This document shows, one piece after another, positions 52,979 through 61,826 of a stretch of 64,000 bases of DNA (position 1 is its first letter; each line of letters opens with the position of its first letter). The stretch comes from Mycolicibacterium neoaurum. GTDB taxonomy: Bacteria > Actinomycetota > Actinomycetes > Mycobacteriales > Mycobacteriaceae. The DNA is taken from the NCBI RefSeq assembly GCF_036946495.1, contig NZ_JAQIIX010000002.1, positions 186,001 to 250,000 on the forward strand, read 5' to 3'. The notes beneath the pieces are model-generated. The model searched no databases. It was not told where the DNA came from and was given only the letters and a program-made list of their open reading frames with translations. A program made the translations under genes and the position numbers.

Positions 52979-53587
52979 ATGCCGATGGCCGCGACCGAAA
53001 ACTATTGGAATCACAACACGGCCTACCACCCGTGGCTGCTCACGCTGGCTCGTCGAGACGGTCATATGCTCGACGTGGGATGCGGCGACGGCCTGCTGGC
53101 GCAACGACTCGCCGCGGTGTGCCGAACGGTAACCGCCTTGGATCCCGATTCCACGGCGATCACGCGAGCCCGCGAGCGGATGGGAAGCGAGACACGTATC
53201 TCGTTGCACAACTGCTCATTCGACGAGTTCGACCCCGATGGCGCACACTTCGACCTGATCACCTTCGTCGCCAGCCTGCATCACATGGACCTACGCACGA
53301 CGTTGCAGAGGGCCCGCGGTCTGTTGGCGCCCGGTGGCACCATCGCCGTCGTCGGACTGAGCGCCAACACCTCGGTCGGTGACTGGCTGATCTCGGCCCT
53401 CACCCTTCCTGCGGTGCGCCTCGGATCACGTTGGCACCGGGAACAATCCGATATCGGCGTGGTCGTCGCAGACCCGCGCGAATCTCTCTCCGAGATTCGG
53501 CGCGTGGCCGGCGACGTCTTACCGGGCGTGCGGATCCGCCGAGCCCTCTACTACCGATATCTACTGCACTGGACGATGCGCACCTGA
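52979..53587 (+). CDS. Class I SAM-dependent methyltransferase
   Basis: 202 residues. The AdoMet-binding motif is MLDVGCGDGLLAQRLA (about 30-45), followed by VTALDPDS (acidic end of the second strand) and FDLITFVASLHHMDL. The post-motif region LLAPGGTIAVVGL fits UbiE/YcgJ-type methyltransferases acting on small molecules. The start is the ATG at 52979; a second ATG two codons on is equally possible (GAGGGG upstream). It lies 141 bases past the phytochrome gene on the same strand and five bases from the convergent Gly/Ala-rich gene. Substrate unknown. Confidence 0.85.
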   Translation: MPMAATENYWNHNTAYHPWLLTLARRDGHMLDVGCGDGLLAQRLAAVCRTVTALDPDSTAITRARERMGSETRISLHNCSFDEFDPDGAHFDLITFVASLHHMDLRTTLQRARGLLAPGGTIAVVGLSANTSVGDWLISALTLPAVRLGSRWHREQSDIGVVVADPRESLSEIRRVAGDVLPGVRIRRALYYRYLLHWTMRT

Positions 53588-53592
53588 CCAGA

Positions 53593-56500
53593 TCACCAGT
53601 CGTCGGAGCGAATGCCCGCCGTGGCGTCGGGCATGACGCTGCCGGTACCCGGTGTCGACAAGGACCATCCGCCGACTCCCTCGCACACCAGATCGGTGGG
53701 CATCGACACCTGCGAGGGCACCGGGACGCCCAAGCCTGAGATGCCCGGCATGTTCAGCTGCGGGGTGGGCAGCATTCCGGTCACCCCTCCCACGCCCGAC
53801 GGGGCAGCCAGCGAGGGTTGCGGCAGCATCTCGGCCAACACTCCGGTGACACCGGCCAGTGGCGCCATCACCATGCCTGGAAGACCGGATGCGGCGCCGG
53901 CCGCCGGCAGGATCGCACCGGGAATACCGGCGAATGCGGTCCCACCGCCCGCTGCTGCGGCGGGCGCGCCGACTCCGACCGCTCCGGCAGGAGCAGCCGC
54001 CTGGACCGCGGCCACCGCGGGTGCGGTCACCGCCTGAACGGCTCCGAGGCCGCCCGTACTGGCCATCAGTGGGCCGACTGCGGCGGCATTCACGCCACCC
54101 GCACCGGCACCGCCCGCACCACCACCGGCTGCGCCACCGCCAGCAGCTCCACCGCCACCAGCACCGCCTGCAGCGCCACCGCCACCAGCTCCCGCACCGC
54201 CACCAGCACCCGCGCCGCCCGCACCTGCGCCGCCCGCACCGCCAGCACCCGCGCCACCGGCACCACCACCAGCGGCACCGCCGCCGCCACCCGCAGCTCC
54301 GCCGCCACCTGCACCGCCAGCACCCGCGCCGCCGGCACCACCAGCGCCACCACCAGCGGCGCCACCGCCGCCACCGGCACCACCCGCGCCGCCCGCAGCT
54401 CCACCGCCACCGGCGCCACCCGCACCGCCGGCACCGGGGATCGCCACCGCCGCAGCATCCTCGATCGGTGCACCGATCGGCGCACCTGCTACACGTGCCG
54501 CGGCATCGTCTAGGGCCGCGCCGGGCAGTCCACCGGCGCCAGGGGCTGCACCCGCCCCGGGCAAACCGGCTCCGGGTGCACCTGCGGCGCCTGCAGCATC
54601 GACAAGCGCCGCGGCCGGACCTTCACCATTGAGTCCGGTGCTGGCCAGCAACGGGCCGACACCTGCACTGTCCATCAGCGGCGCGCCGCCTGCCGCATCG
54701 GCCAGCGGTGCGCCCAGGGCTGCGGGTGCTCCCCCACCGACCGGGGCCCCACCACCAACCGGAGCGCCGCCGGCCACGGGGGCACCGCCGCCAACCGGAG
54801 CGCCACCCGCCACAGGGGCACCGCCACCGACCGGAGCACCACCACCCACAGGGGCACCGCCACCGGCAGCACCACCCGCCGGAGCGCCGCCACCGGCAGC
54901 ACCACCCGCCGGAGCGCCACCACCCGCGGCACCACCCGCCGGAGCGCCGCCACCGGCAGCACCACCGGCCGGAGCACCACCGACTGCAGCCGCCGGAGCA
55001 CCGGCACCACCAGCGCCCGCACCGCCACCAGCCGCGCCAGCACCACCGGCACCGCCGCCGGCACCGCCGCCGGCCGCACCGGCACCGCCGGTACCACCGG
55101 CAGCCTGCAGGGCCGCACCGGAACCGCCACCGGTCGCCGCTCCTGCGTCAGCGATCACCGCAGCGGGCGCGCCACCCACAGCCGCGCCCGGAGCGCCGCC
55201 AACCACCGCACCGGGTGCACCGCCGCCCGCCACGCCGGGAACGCCGATACCCGGAACGCTGACGCTCGGAACGTCGACATCGATGGGCACCGACAGCTCC
55301 ACCGGTGGGGACGAGATCTCCGCGGGCGGACCCGACACCTGCACCGGCGGGGCATGCACCTCGACCGGAGGGGCCGCCACTTCGACAGGGGGTGCGTGCA
55401 CCTCGACGGGCGGGGCAGACACCTGCACCGGCGGAGCATGCACCTCGACCGGAGGGGCCGCCACTTCGACGGGGGGAACAGTGGCGGCAAGTTCAACCGG
55501 CGCACCGGCCACCCCGCCGCCCTCGACAACTCCGGCAGCAGGGACGGCTCCTGCGCCGCCGACACCACCGCCACCGGTGGCACCACCACCAGCGGCACCG
55601 CCACCAGCCGCACCACCACCGGCCGCGCCACCGCCAGCGCCCGCTCCACCAGCGCCACCGCCGGCCGCACCACCACCGGCACCACCGCCGGCCGCACCAC
55701 CACCGGCACCACCGCCGGCCGCACCGCCGCCACCAGCTGCACCACCACCGGCACCACCACCAGCGCCACCGGCGTCAGCACCGCCGATTGCCGCGGCAGG
55801 TGCCGCACCTTCGCCGCCGCCGACCACCGGCGCGGCGGCTGCCACGGGTGCGGCCGCCCCACCGTCGACCACTGCGGCGGCAGGGACCGGCACCTCGATC
55901 GCGGGTGGCGGGGGCACCGCGGCCGCGTCGATCAACTCGCCCGCAGGGGCGCCTGCCGGAGCCGCCACGCCGGCGGCCGGATGAATTGCCGCACCAGGAG
56001 CACCACCGGGGGCACCCCCTCCTCCGCCGCCTGCACCGGGAGCTCCGCCGCCACCGGCGGTGGCCGCAGCATCTGCAAGCGGAGCACCACCCGGGATAGC
56101 GCCGCCACCGGGCGCCGCACCAGCGGCATCGACGATCGCTGCACCCGGCGCGCCTCCGCCACCAGGAATGCCGCCGGCCAACGGAGCACCCGCCCCCGCG
56201 GCGTCGATCAACGGAGCGCCTGCCGCGACAGGAGCACCGGCGCCACCGGCACCTGCTCCACCGCCGCCGCCCGCGCCGCCGGCACCTGCTCCACCGGCAC
56301 CGCCCGCACCGGCACCGCCCGCACCGCCACCGGCCGCACCAGCACCGCCAGCACCGCCACCGGCCGCACCAGCACCGCCGGCACCGCCCGCACCACCACC
56401 GGCCGCACCCGATCCACCAGCTCCGCCGGCGCCACCACCAGCAGCTCCGGCTCCACCGGTTCCGCCACCGGTCACACCCGCCGCCGGGAATGCACCGGCC

Positions 56501-56751
56501 GCAGTCGCCGGGGGCACGACAACCGGCGCGGCACCGCCGCCGGTGAACGGCGCAGCGATGCCCTGCAGCGACTGGCCCAGATCAGGCGGCGACGCGGCGA
56601 GGTTCTGCACCATGCCGACACACGGCACGCCGCCGGCGCTCGACTGCAACGCAGGTTGCGCATCGGCCGTCGCAATCAGCAACAGCGGCGGCGTGCACAG
56701 AGCCGCCGCAGCAAAAATGCTGACAGCCAAACGATTTGACCTACTCACCAT
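53593..56751 (-). CDS. Large secreted Gly/Ala-rich low-complexity protein
   Basis: 1052 residues. The ATG at 56749-56751 (GGGGAT upstream) gives a signal peptide ending ATADA|QPA near 31. The mature protein starts with a short unique part (32-75; Cys44). Long tracts of GGAGG/AAGGG and GAPVGGGAP-type repeats follow. At 426-486 there are almost nine heptads of the form PPVEVxA. It ends with a unique tail (about 960-1052) with TPQLNMPGISG and Cys1023. The only cysteines in the mature protein are Cys44 and Cys1023. It is not a PE-PGRS protein: no PE domain is present. Probably a surface or matrix protein. Codon use is extremely GC-rich, which opens long but meaningless frames on the other strand. 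Confidence 0.78.
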   Translation of the reverse strand: MVSRSNRLAVSIFAAAALCTPPLLLIATADAQPALQSSAGGVPCVGMVQNLAASPPDLGQSLQGIAAPFTGGGAAPVVVPPATAAGAFPAAGVTGGGTGGAGAAGGGAGGAGGSGAAGGGAGGAGGAGAAGGGAGGAGAAGGGAGGAGAGGAGGAGAGGAGGGGGAGAGGAGAPVAAGAPLIDAAGAGAPLAGGIPGGGGAPGAAIVDAAGAAPGGGAIPGGAPLADAAATAGGGGAPGAGGGGGGAPGGAPGAAIHPAAGVAAPAGAPAGELIDAAAVPPPPAIEVPVPAAAVVDGGAAAPVAAAAPVVGGGEGAAPAAAIGGADAGGAGGGAGGGAAGGGGAAGGGAGGGAAGGGAGGGAAGGGAGGAGAGGGAAGGGAAGGGAAGGGATGGGGVGGAGAVPAAGVVEGGGVAGAPVELAATVPPVEVAAPPVEVHAPPVQVSAPPVEVHAPPVEVAAPPVEVHAPPVQVSGPPAEISSPPVELSVPIDVDVPSVSVPGIGVPGVAGGGAPGAVVGGAPGAAVGGAPAAVIADAGAATGGGSGAALQAAGGTGGAGAAGGGAGGGAGGAGAAGGGAGAGGAGAPAAAVGGAPAGGAAGGGAPAGGAAGGGAPAGGAAGGGAPAGGAAGGGAPVGGGAPVGGGAPVAGGAPVGGGAPVAGGAPVGGGAPVGGGAPAALGAPLADAAGGAPLMDSAGVGPLLASTGLNGEGPAAALVDAAGAAGAPGAGLPGAGAAPGAGGLPGAALDDAAARVAGAPIGAPIEDAAAVAIPGAGGAGGAGGGGAAGGAGGAGGGGGAAGGGAGGAGGAGAGGAGGGGAAGGGGGAAGGGAGGAGAGGAGGAGAGGAGAGGGAGAGGGGAAGGAGGGGAAGGGAAGGGAGGAGAGGVNAAAVGPLMASTGGLGAVQAVTAPAVAAVQAAAPAGAVGVGAPAAAAGGGTAFAGIPGAILPAAGAASGLPGMVMAPLAGVTGVLAEMLPQPSLAAPSGVGGVTGMLPTPQLNMPGISGLGVPVPSQVSMPTDLVCEGVGGWSLSTPGTGSVMPDATAGIRSDDW
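55294..55476 (-). repeat. Heptad repeat block in the Gly/Ala-rich gene
   Basis: 61 codons encoding eight full heptads and a partial ninth with consensus P-P-V-(E/Q)-V-x-(A/S). The order alternates AA, HA and SA endings (PPVEVAA, PPVEVHA, PPVQVSA). It is the only charged, strand-prone part of an otherwise Gly/Ala/Pro protein and ends in SVPIDVDVPSVSVPG. Confidence 0.85.
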
Positions 56752-56965
56752 GTCATCCCCAAGCGTTTTCAAATTGACGTCGCAGTCAGGGAAGAAGGTA
56801 AATGACATGCATGAAACTCACAGGCGCGCCAAACGGGACGGTTACCGTTCCGATGCAAAGGAGATCCGGGCCCGTGACAGAAGACCGGCGAAGTCCCAGG
56901 AAACCGCCGAAACGCCGCACCACCTGGACACCGACGCGGCCGTCCCGATCCGTAGCCTTGTCGGC

Positions 56966-57718
56966 ATGACCGACCTCGTCCTCGTCGATATCGCCGATCG
57001 CATCGCGACCATCACGGTCAACGATCCCGATCGGCGCAACGCCGTCACCGCCGAGATCTCGGCAGGCCTGCGCGCCGCGGTCGAAGCCGTCGAAGCCGAC
57101 ACCGACGTGCATGCGGTGATCGTGACCGGGGCAGGCAAAGCGTTCTGCGCCGGCGCCGACCTGACCGCGCTCGGTGAGGCGGCCGAAGACGGATTGCGCG
57201 TCATCTACGACGGCTTCCTGGCCGTGGCCGACTGCGCCCTACCGACCATCGCCGCGGTCAACGGCGCCGCGGTCGGTGCGGGCCTGAACCTGGCACTCGC
57301 CGCAGACGTCCGTATCGCGGGCCCGGCCGCACTGTTCGACCCCCGCTTTCAAAAACTGGGTATCCATCCCGGCGGCGGCGCCACCTGGATGCTGCAGCGC
57401 GGAGTCGGACCCCAGGTTGCCCGCGCCGCACTGTTGTTCGGCAAACGTTTCGACGCACAGGAGGCGGTGCGGTACGGGCTGGCGCTCGACGTGGCCGACG
57501 ATCCCGTGGCCGCGGCGCGTGAACTGGCTGCCGCTCCCGCCGGCGCGCCGCGCGACATCGTGATGGCGACAAAGGCCTCCATGCGGGCGACCGCCAATCC
57601 CGGTGTCGTCGACAGCGACCAGCACGCGCTCGCTGTCGACATCGAGATCACCCCGCAGGCGCGTTCCATCGAGTCACCGGAGTTCCAGAGCCGGTTGTCC
57701 GCGGCCAAGCAACGCTAG
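56966..57718 (+). CDS. Enoyl-CoA hydratase/isomerase-family protein lacking both catalytic Glu (EchA14-like)
   Basis: 250-residue crotonase-fold protein starting MTDLVLVDIADRIATITVNDP. The CoA-binding and oxyanion-hole segments AFCAGADLTAL and NGAAVGAGLNLAL are kept. Aligning with mitochondrial hydratase, Glu144 corresponds to Asn (LNLAL) and Glu164 to Phe (DPRFQKLG), so ordinary hydration of enoyl-CoA is doubtful. It may be an isomerase, hydrolase or binding protein. The longer frame upstream is antisense to the Gly/Ala-rich gene and is rejected. Order next to the bkd genes differs from M. tuberculosis, where echA14 follows lipQ. Its stop overlaps the convergent bkdC. Confidence 0.85.
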   Translation: MTDLVLVDIADRIATITVNDPDRRNAVTAEISAGLRAAVEAVEADTDVHAVIVTGAGKAFCAGADLTALGEAAEDGLRVIYDGFLAVADCALPTIAAVNGAAVGAGLNLALAADVRIAGPAALFDPRFQKLGIHPGGGATWMLQRGVGPQVARAALLFGKRFDAQEAVRYGLALDVADDPVAAARELAAAPAGAPRDIVMATKASMRATANPGVVDSDQHALAVDIEITPQARSIESPEFQSRLSAAKQR

Positions 57719-58821
57719 AGGTCTGCCAACGCCAACTCCGGTGCCTCCACCAACTCGCGCAGTTCGGTCAGGAACGCCGCAGCCTGCGCGCCATCGATGA
57801 TGCGGTGGTCGAACGCGCAGCTCAACTCCATCGCCGTGCGCGCCACCACCGCGCCGTCGACAACCACGGCACGCGGCTTCAGCGACCCCATACCGAGGAT
57901 CGCGGCCTCGGGATAATTGATCACCGGCACACCCGAATCCAGGCCGAGCGCACCGAAATTCGACACCGTGAACGTCGACCCCAGCAGTTCGGCCGGACGC
58001 AGTGTCCCGCCACGCGCAGCATCGATGACGCGCGCCACTTCGGCGGCGAGCGCGCGGGTGGTCCGCTGCTGGGCGTCGGTGACCACCGGAACCAGCAGCC
58101 CGCGCGGTGTGGCCACACCGATGCCGAGGTGCACCGACGAATGACGGTGGATGCGCGGACCGTCGGCGGTGTCCACCCATGTCGCGTTCAGCAGCGGATG
58201 TCGCGTCAGCACCGACGTCAGCAGCCGCAGCGTCAACGCGAATGGCGTGATATCGAGGCGTCGCGAAAGCTGCTGCAGCGCGGAACCATCGACCACCACG
58301 GCGGCATGAGCATCGGGAATCGTGCTCCGCGACAACGCCATCCGCTTCGCCATCTCGGCCTGCACACCGGAGAGCGGAACCATGTCCGGGGTCGCCGACG
58401 CGGACAGCACGTCATCACGGGTGACAATGCCGTCGGGGCCGGTCGGCGTCACCGAGGTCAGATCGACACCGTTGTCACGTGCCAACTTTCGGACCGAAGG
58501 CTTCGCGCGGGCACGCCGGGACGTGTCCATCCGATCATCGGCGCCGTATCCCACCAACACCGGACCGGATCCGGATTTTTCGTCGGCGCCTATGCGCACC
58601 AGCATCGCACCCACGGAAAGGGTCTCCCCCGCCGCCCCTCCGAGTTCGACGATCCGGCCGGCGTGCGGACTCGGGATCTCGACCTCGGCCTTGTTGGTCT
58701 CCAACGTGCACAACACCTGGTTGAGTTCGACGGTGTCGCCGACCGCCACCGACCAACCGGTGATGGTGGCCTCCGCCAAACCCTCACCCAGGTCAGGCAC
58801 CCGGAACTCCTGGGCGCTCAT
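57715..58821 (-). CDS. bkdC: Branched-chain keto acid dehydrogenase E2 (dihydrolipoyl acyltransferase)
   Basis: 368 residues. The lipoyl domain (about 5-80) has the lipoylated Lys44 in ETNKAEVEI. A peripheral-subunit-binding domain (about 108-143) contains KPSVRKLARDNGVDL. The catalytic domain ends with His339 and Asp343 in FDHRIIDG. It transfers the acyl group to CoA in the complex with E1 (BkdA, BkdB) and E3. Its ATG overlaps the bkdB stop codon (ATGA). M. tuberculosis has the same gene order (Rv2497c-Rv2495c). Confidence 0.94.
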   Translation of the reverse strand: MSAQEFRVPDLGEGLAEATITGWSVAVGDTVELNQVLCTLETNKAEVEIPSPHAGRIVELGGAAGETLSVGAMLVRIGADEKSGSGPVLVGYGADDRMDTSRRARAKPSVRKLARDNGVDLTSVTPTGPDGIVTRDDVLSASATPDMVPLSGVQAEMAKRMALSRSTIPDAHAAVVVDGSALQQLSRRLDITPFALTLRLLTSVLTRHPLLNATWVDTADGPRIHRHSSVHLGIGVATPRGLLVPVVTDAQQRTTRALAAEVARVIDAARGGTLRPAELLGSTFTVSNFGALGLDSGVPVINYPEAAILGMGSLKPRAVVVDGAVVARTAMELSCAFDHRIIDGAQAAAFLTELRELVEAPELALADL

Positions 58822-59849
58822 TGCGCCATCACCTTGTCGACGCAGTCCAGCAACCGATCCACCCCTGGCAACCACAGCTTCTCCAGCCGTGCCGGTGGGT
58901 AGGGGGTGTCGAATCCGGTGGCCCGCAGCACCGGCGCCTCCAGGTCGTAGAACAACTCCTCGGAGATGCGGGCCGCCAATTCGGCACCGAAACCCAGCGT
59001 GCGCGGCCCCTCGTGCATGACCACGCATCGACCGGTGCGCCGCACCGAATCGGCGATGGTGTCGAAGTCCAACGGGTTGAGCGTCCGCAGGTCCACGACC
59101 TCGACGCCGACACCACGATCGGCCGCCGACTCGGCGGCGTTCAGGGCGACATCGACCAGGCCCCCATAGGTGAGCACCGTGACATGTTCACCGGAACGTC
59201 GGACGGCGGCACGCCCGAAGGGCAGCTCGGCGGCCTCGGTGTCGACGGTTCCTCTGGTCCAGTACCGGCGCTTCGGCTCCAGGTAGATCACCGGATCCGG
59301 GCAGCTGATCGACTGCCGCAGCAGCCAATACGCATCCGATGGTGTCGACGGGACCACCACCTTCAAGCCCGCGGTGTGCAACCAGTAGCTTTCGGTGGAC
59401 TCCGAATGATGTTCGACCGCACCGATTCCGCCGAACGACGGGATCCGCACGGTCACCGGCATGTCGACATCACCGTGGGTGCGCATCCGATATTTCGCCA
59501 GATGACTGACCATCTGGTCGAACGCCGGGGCGGAGAACCCGTCGAACTGGATCTCCGGCACCGGGACGAACCCGCGGATCGCCATCCCGATCGCGATACC
59601 GATGATCGCCGACTCGGCCAGCGGCGTGTCGAAACACCGCCGCTCGCCGTATGTTTCGGCCAGACCGTCGGTCACCCGGAACACACCACCGAGTCGGGCG
59701 ACATCCTCGCCGAACACCAGGACCCGCTCGTCGGCGGACATCGCGTCATGCAGTCCGTGGTTGACGGCCTGCGCCAGCGTCATGGTCAACAGTGACGGTC
59801 GGGGTTCGCCGAACTCACCCATCGGGGGACGTTCGATGATCTGCGTCAT
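58818..59849 (-). CDS. bkdB: Branched-chain keto acid dehydrogenase E1 beta subunit
   Basis: 343 residues. It starts MTQIIERPPMGEF; the pyrimidine-binding part (about 20-200) has VLVFGEDVARLGGVFRVT and DTPLAESAIIGIAIGMA. The transketolase C-terminal part (about 215-335) has VTVLTYGGLVDVAL and VVDLRTLNPLDFDTI. It pairs with BkdA to bind thiamine diphosphate and decarboxylate the keto acids from leucine, isoleucine and valine. It starts one base after the bkdA stop codon. Confidence 0.95.
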   Translation of the reverse strand: MTQIIERPPMGEFGEPRPSLLTMTLAQAVNHGLHDAMSADERVLVFGEDVARLGGVFRVTDGLAETYGERRCFDTPLAESAIIGIAIGMAIRGFVPVPEIQFDGFSAPAFDQMVSHLAKYRMRTHGDVDMPVTVRIPSFGGIGAVEHHSESTESYWLHTAGLKVVVPSTPSDAYWLLRQSISCPDPVIYLEPKRRYWTRGTVDTEAAELPFGRAAVRRSGEHVTVLTYGGLVDVALNAAESAADRGVGVEVVDLRTLNPLDFDTIADSVRRTGRCVVMHEGPRTLGFGAELAARISEELFYDLEAPVLRATGFDTPYPPARLEKLWLPGVDRLLDCVDKVMAQ

Positions 59850-59850
59850 C

Positions 59851-60918
59851 TCAGGCCTCCTTGCCCAGTTCGATGAGTATTTCCTCGCGTTGGCGGGCCA
59901 GCTCCGGGGTGATGTCGTGGTAGACGGTGTCGAACACCTCGGTAATATCGGGGTCGGGCGCACCGACCAGCGCCGCCCGCAGGTCCGCACGAAGCCGCGC
60001 CGCCTTGGCGGCAACGCGCTCTTCGAGCCGCTCGGTCAGGTCGCCGGTGGCTCGCAGATAGGCGGTGTACCGGGTGATCGGGTCGCGGGCGGCCCAGTCC
60101 TGGACGTCGGCGTCGCTGCGGTAGCGGGTGGGGTCATCGGAGGTGGTGTGCGGTCCCATCCGATAGGTGACCGCCTCGATGAACGTCGGGCCGCCGCCGT
60201 CGCGGGCACGTTGGGCGGCCTCGGACATGACGGCGAAGCAGGCCAGCACGTCATTGCCGTCGACGCGCACCGCGGGCATGCCGTATCCGGCGGCCCGGTC
60301 GGCCAGCGAGGTCGCCGCGTGCTGGCGGCGCTCCGGCGTCGAGATGGCGAACTGATTGTTCTGGATGAAGAACACCGTGGGCGCGGCGAAGACAGCGGCC
60401 AGGTTCAGCGCCTCGTGCGCATCACCCTCGGAGGTGGCGCCGTCACCCATGAATGCCACCGTCACCGAATCCTCGTCGAGGCGTTGGGCGGCCATCGCGG
60501 CCCCGACGGCGTGCAGCCCGTGGGTGCCGATCTGAATGGAGATCGGCGCGCAACATCTCTCGGTGAACGACAGGCCGCCGTGCCAGGATCCGCGCCATAC
60601 CGCGCCCATCTGCGCGGGAGAGATACCGCGGGTCAGGAACGCACCCAGCTCGCGGTACTGCGGGAACAGCCAATCGGTCTTGCGCAGGCTTGCCGCCGCG
60701 CCGATCTGCGCCGCCTCCTGCCCGCGACAGGAGGCATAGAGCGCAAGCTCACCCTGGCGCTGCAGATTCACGAACTCGGTATCGAGCTCGCGGGTCAACA
60801 CCATCAGCTCATAGAGCCAGCTCAACGTTTCGGGTGGGAGATCGCGCCGATAGCGCGTCTCGGAGGTCGGGGCGCCATCGGCACCGACCAGTTGTAGGGG
60901 TGCAGGAATGACAGCCAT
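59851..60918 (-). CDS. bkdA: Branched-chain keto acid dehydrogenase E1 alpha subunit
   Basis: 355 residues. The thiamine-diphosphate motif is GDGATSEGD-x-NLAAVF-xxx-FFIQNN. The conserved YRMGPHTTSDDPTRYR loop corresponds to the phosphorylation loop of the family. GGAGG lies four bases before the ATG. First gene of bkdABC; about 95 bases separate it from the upstream citE gene, where an internal promoter could lie. Leucine catabolism is favoured by the downstream enzymes of the cluster. Confidence 0.95.
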   Translation of the reverse strand: MAVIPAPLQLVGADGAPTSETRYRRDLPPETLSWLYELMVLTRELDTEFVNLQRQGELALYASCRGQEAAQIGAAASLRKTDWLFPQYRELGAFLTRGISPAQMGAVWRGSWHGGLSFTERCCAPISIQIGTHGLHAVGAAMAAQRLDEDSVTVAFMGDGATSEGDAHEALNLAAVFAAPTVFFIQNNQFAISTPERRQHAATSLADRAAGYGMPAVRVDGNDVLACFAVMSEAAQRARDGGGPTFIEAVTYRMGPHTTSDDPTRYRSDADVQDWAARDPITRYTAYLRATGDLTERLEERVAAKAARLRADLRAALVGAPDPDITEVFDTVYHDITPELARQREEILIELGKEA

Positions 60919-61013
60919 ACCGCCTCCTTCAGGGTGGCGGCATGTTCGGCCGCCGTTTCCTCGAGGTGCTCGGCACAGAGGCGGTCGTGCGACCCCCTGG
61001 TCAGGGGCGTCGG

Positions 61014-61826
61014 CTAGCTACCGGGGTGAGGCGCAAGCTGGACTATCCGCTCGGCCCGCCGCAGTACCGGGGCATCCACCATTATGCCCTCGAAGGCGAA
61101 TGCGCCCCGGTGGTTTGCCGCGGCGGCCAGCACGTGTCGCGCCCACTGCACCTGCTCCCCGGTGGGTGCGTAGCCGTCCCGGATCACGCTGACCTGTGTC
61201 GGGTGCAGCGCGACCTTGATATCGAAGCCGACGGCGACGGCATCGTCGGTCTCGCGGCGCAGCCCTTCGAGATCCTTGATGTCGATGTACACCGAGTCCA
61301 GCGCGAGCTTGCCGTGGGCCTTGGCGGCCAGCAGCGACTGCGACCGGACATGTCTGGCGACGTCCCGGTAGGACCCGTCGGCCACGCGATTGGTGGTACC
61401 ACCGAGGGCACCGAACAAATCCTCAGCACCCCACATGACGCCGATGGTGTTGGCCGCGGCAGCCGACTCGGCCACGTTGAGCGCGCCCAGCGGGGTCTCC
61501 ACGATCAGGACCACCTGCAGCGGCGCCAGCGTGGTCACGTGTTCGGGTGACTCACATTTGGGCAGCATGACCGTGGTGTAGCCGGTGCGGCCCAAAGCCT
61601 CCAGGTCCAGCCGCTGGTCCTCGGTGCCGTGCGGGTTGATCCGGATGACGGTGCGCGACGGGTCCAGCGGGGTGTCGACGATGGCCTCGCGAGCGGCGGG
61701 CTTGTCACCGGCACCGTCCTCGAGGTCGAGGATGACGACATCGGCCGCGGCCGCCGCCTTGGCGAAACGTTCGGGACGATCGGCCGGACAGAAGATCCAT
61801 GCCGGACCGCTGTTGGCGAAACTCAC
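61014..61826 (-). CDS. citE: CitE-like beta-hydroxyacyl-CoA lyase
   Basis: 270-residue TIM-barrel lyase from a GTG that overlaps the maoC-like stop codon (GTGA). Conserved features are WIFCPADRPERFAKA, VILDLEDGAGD (metal site), VLIVETPLGALN and MWGAEDL. It matches Rv2498c, reported to cleave (S)-citramalyl-CoA and HMG-CoA in itaconate disposal and leucine breakdown (from memory). It is not part of a classic citrate lyase: no alpha or gamma subunits are nearby. Context with bkd, fadE19 and accA1 supports leucine degradation. Confidence 0.92.
   Translation of the reverse strand: MSFANSGPAWIFCPADRPERFAKAAAAADVVILDLEDGAGDKPAAREAIVDTPLDPSRTVIRINPHGTEDQRLDLEALGRTGYTTVMLPKCESPEHVTTLAPLQVVLIVETPLGALNVAESAAAANTIGVMWGAEDLFGALGGTTNRVADGSYRDVARHVRSQSLLAAKAHGKLALDSVYIDIKDLEGLRRETDDAVAVGFDIKVALHPTQVSVIRDGYAPTGEQVQWARHVLAAAANHRGAFAFEGIMVDAPVLRRAERIVQLAPHPGS

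Noticed and set aside
54629..55984. 451-codon Pro/Ala-rich frame on the + strand
   Set aside because: It is exactly antisense to the Gly/Ala-rich secreted protein. Its composition is only the complement of those repeats, and it has no ribosome site or signal peptide.
54090..56470. Dense short repeats resembling a repeat array
   Set aside because: Not CRISPR: repeats are 6-15 bases, contiguous, in frame and coding for Gly/Ala; no unique spacers and no cas genes.
53593..56751. PE-PGRS family membership
   Set aside because: Composition is similar, but the N-terminus is a normal signal peptide and no PE domain is present.
56060..56965. Pro/Ala-rich extension of the crotonase-family protein
   Set aside because: Antisense to the Gly/Ala-rich gene; the conserved crotonase start is at 56966.
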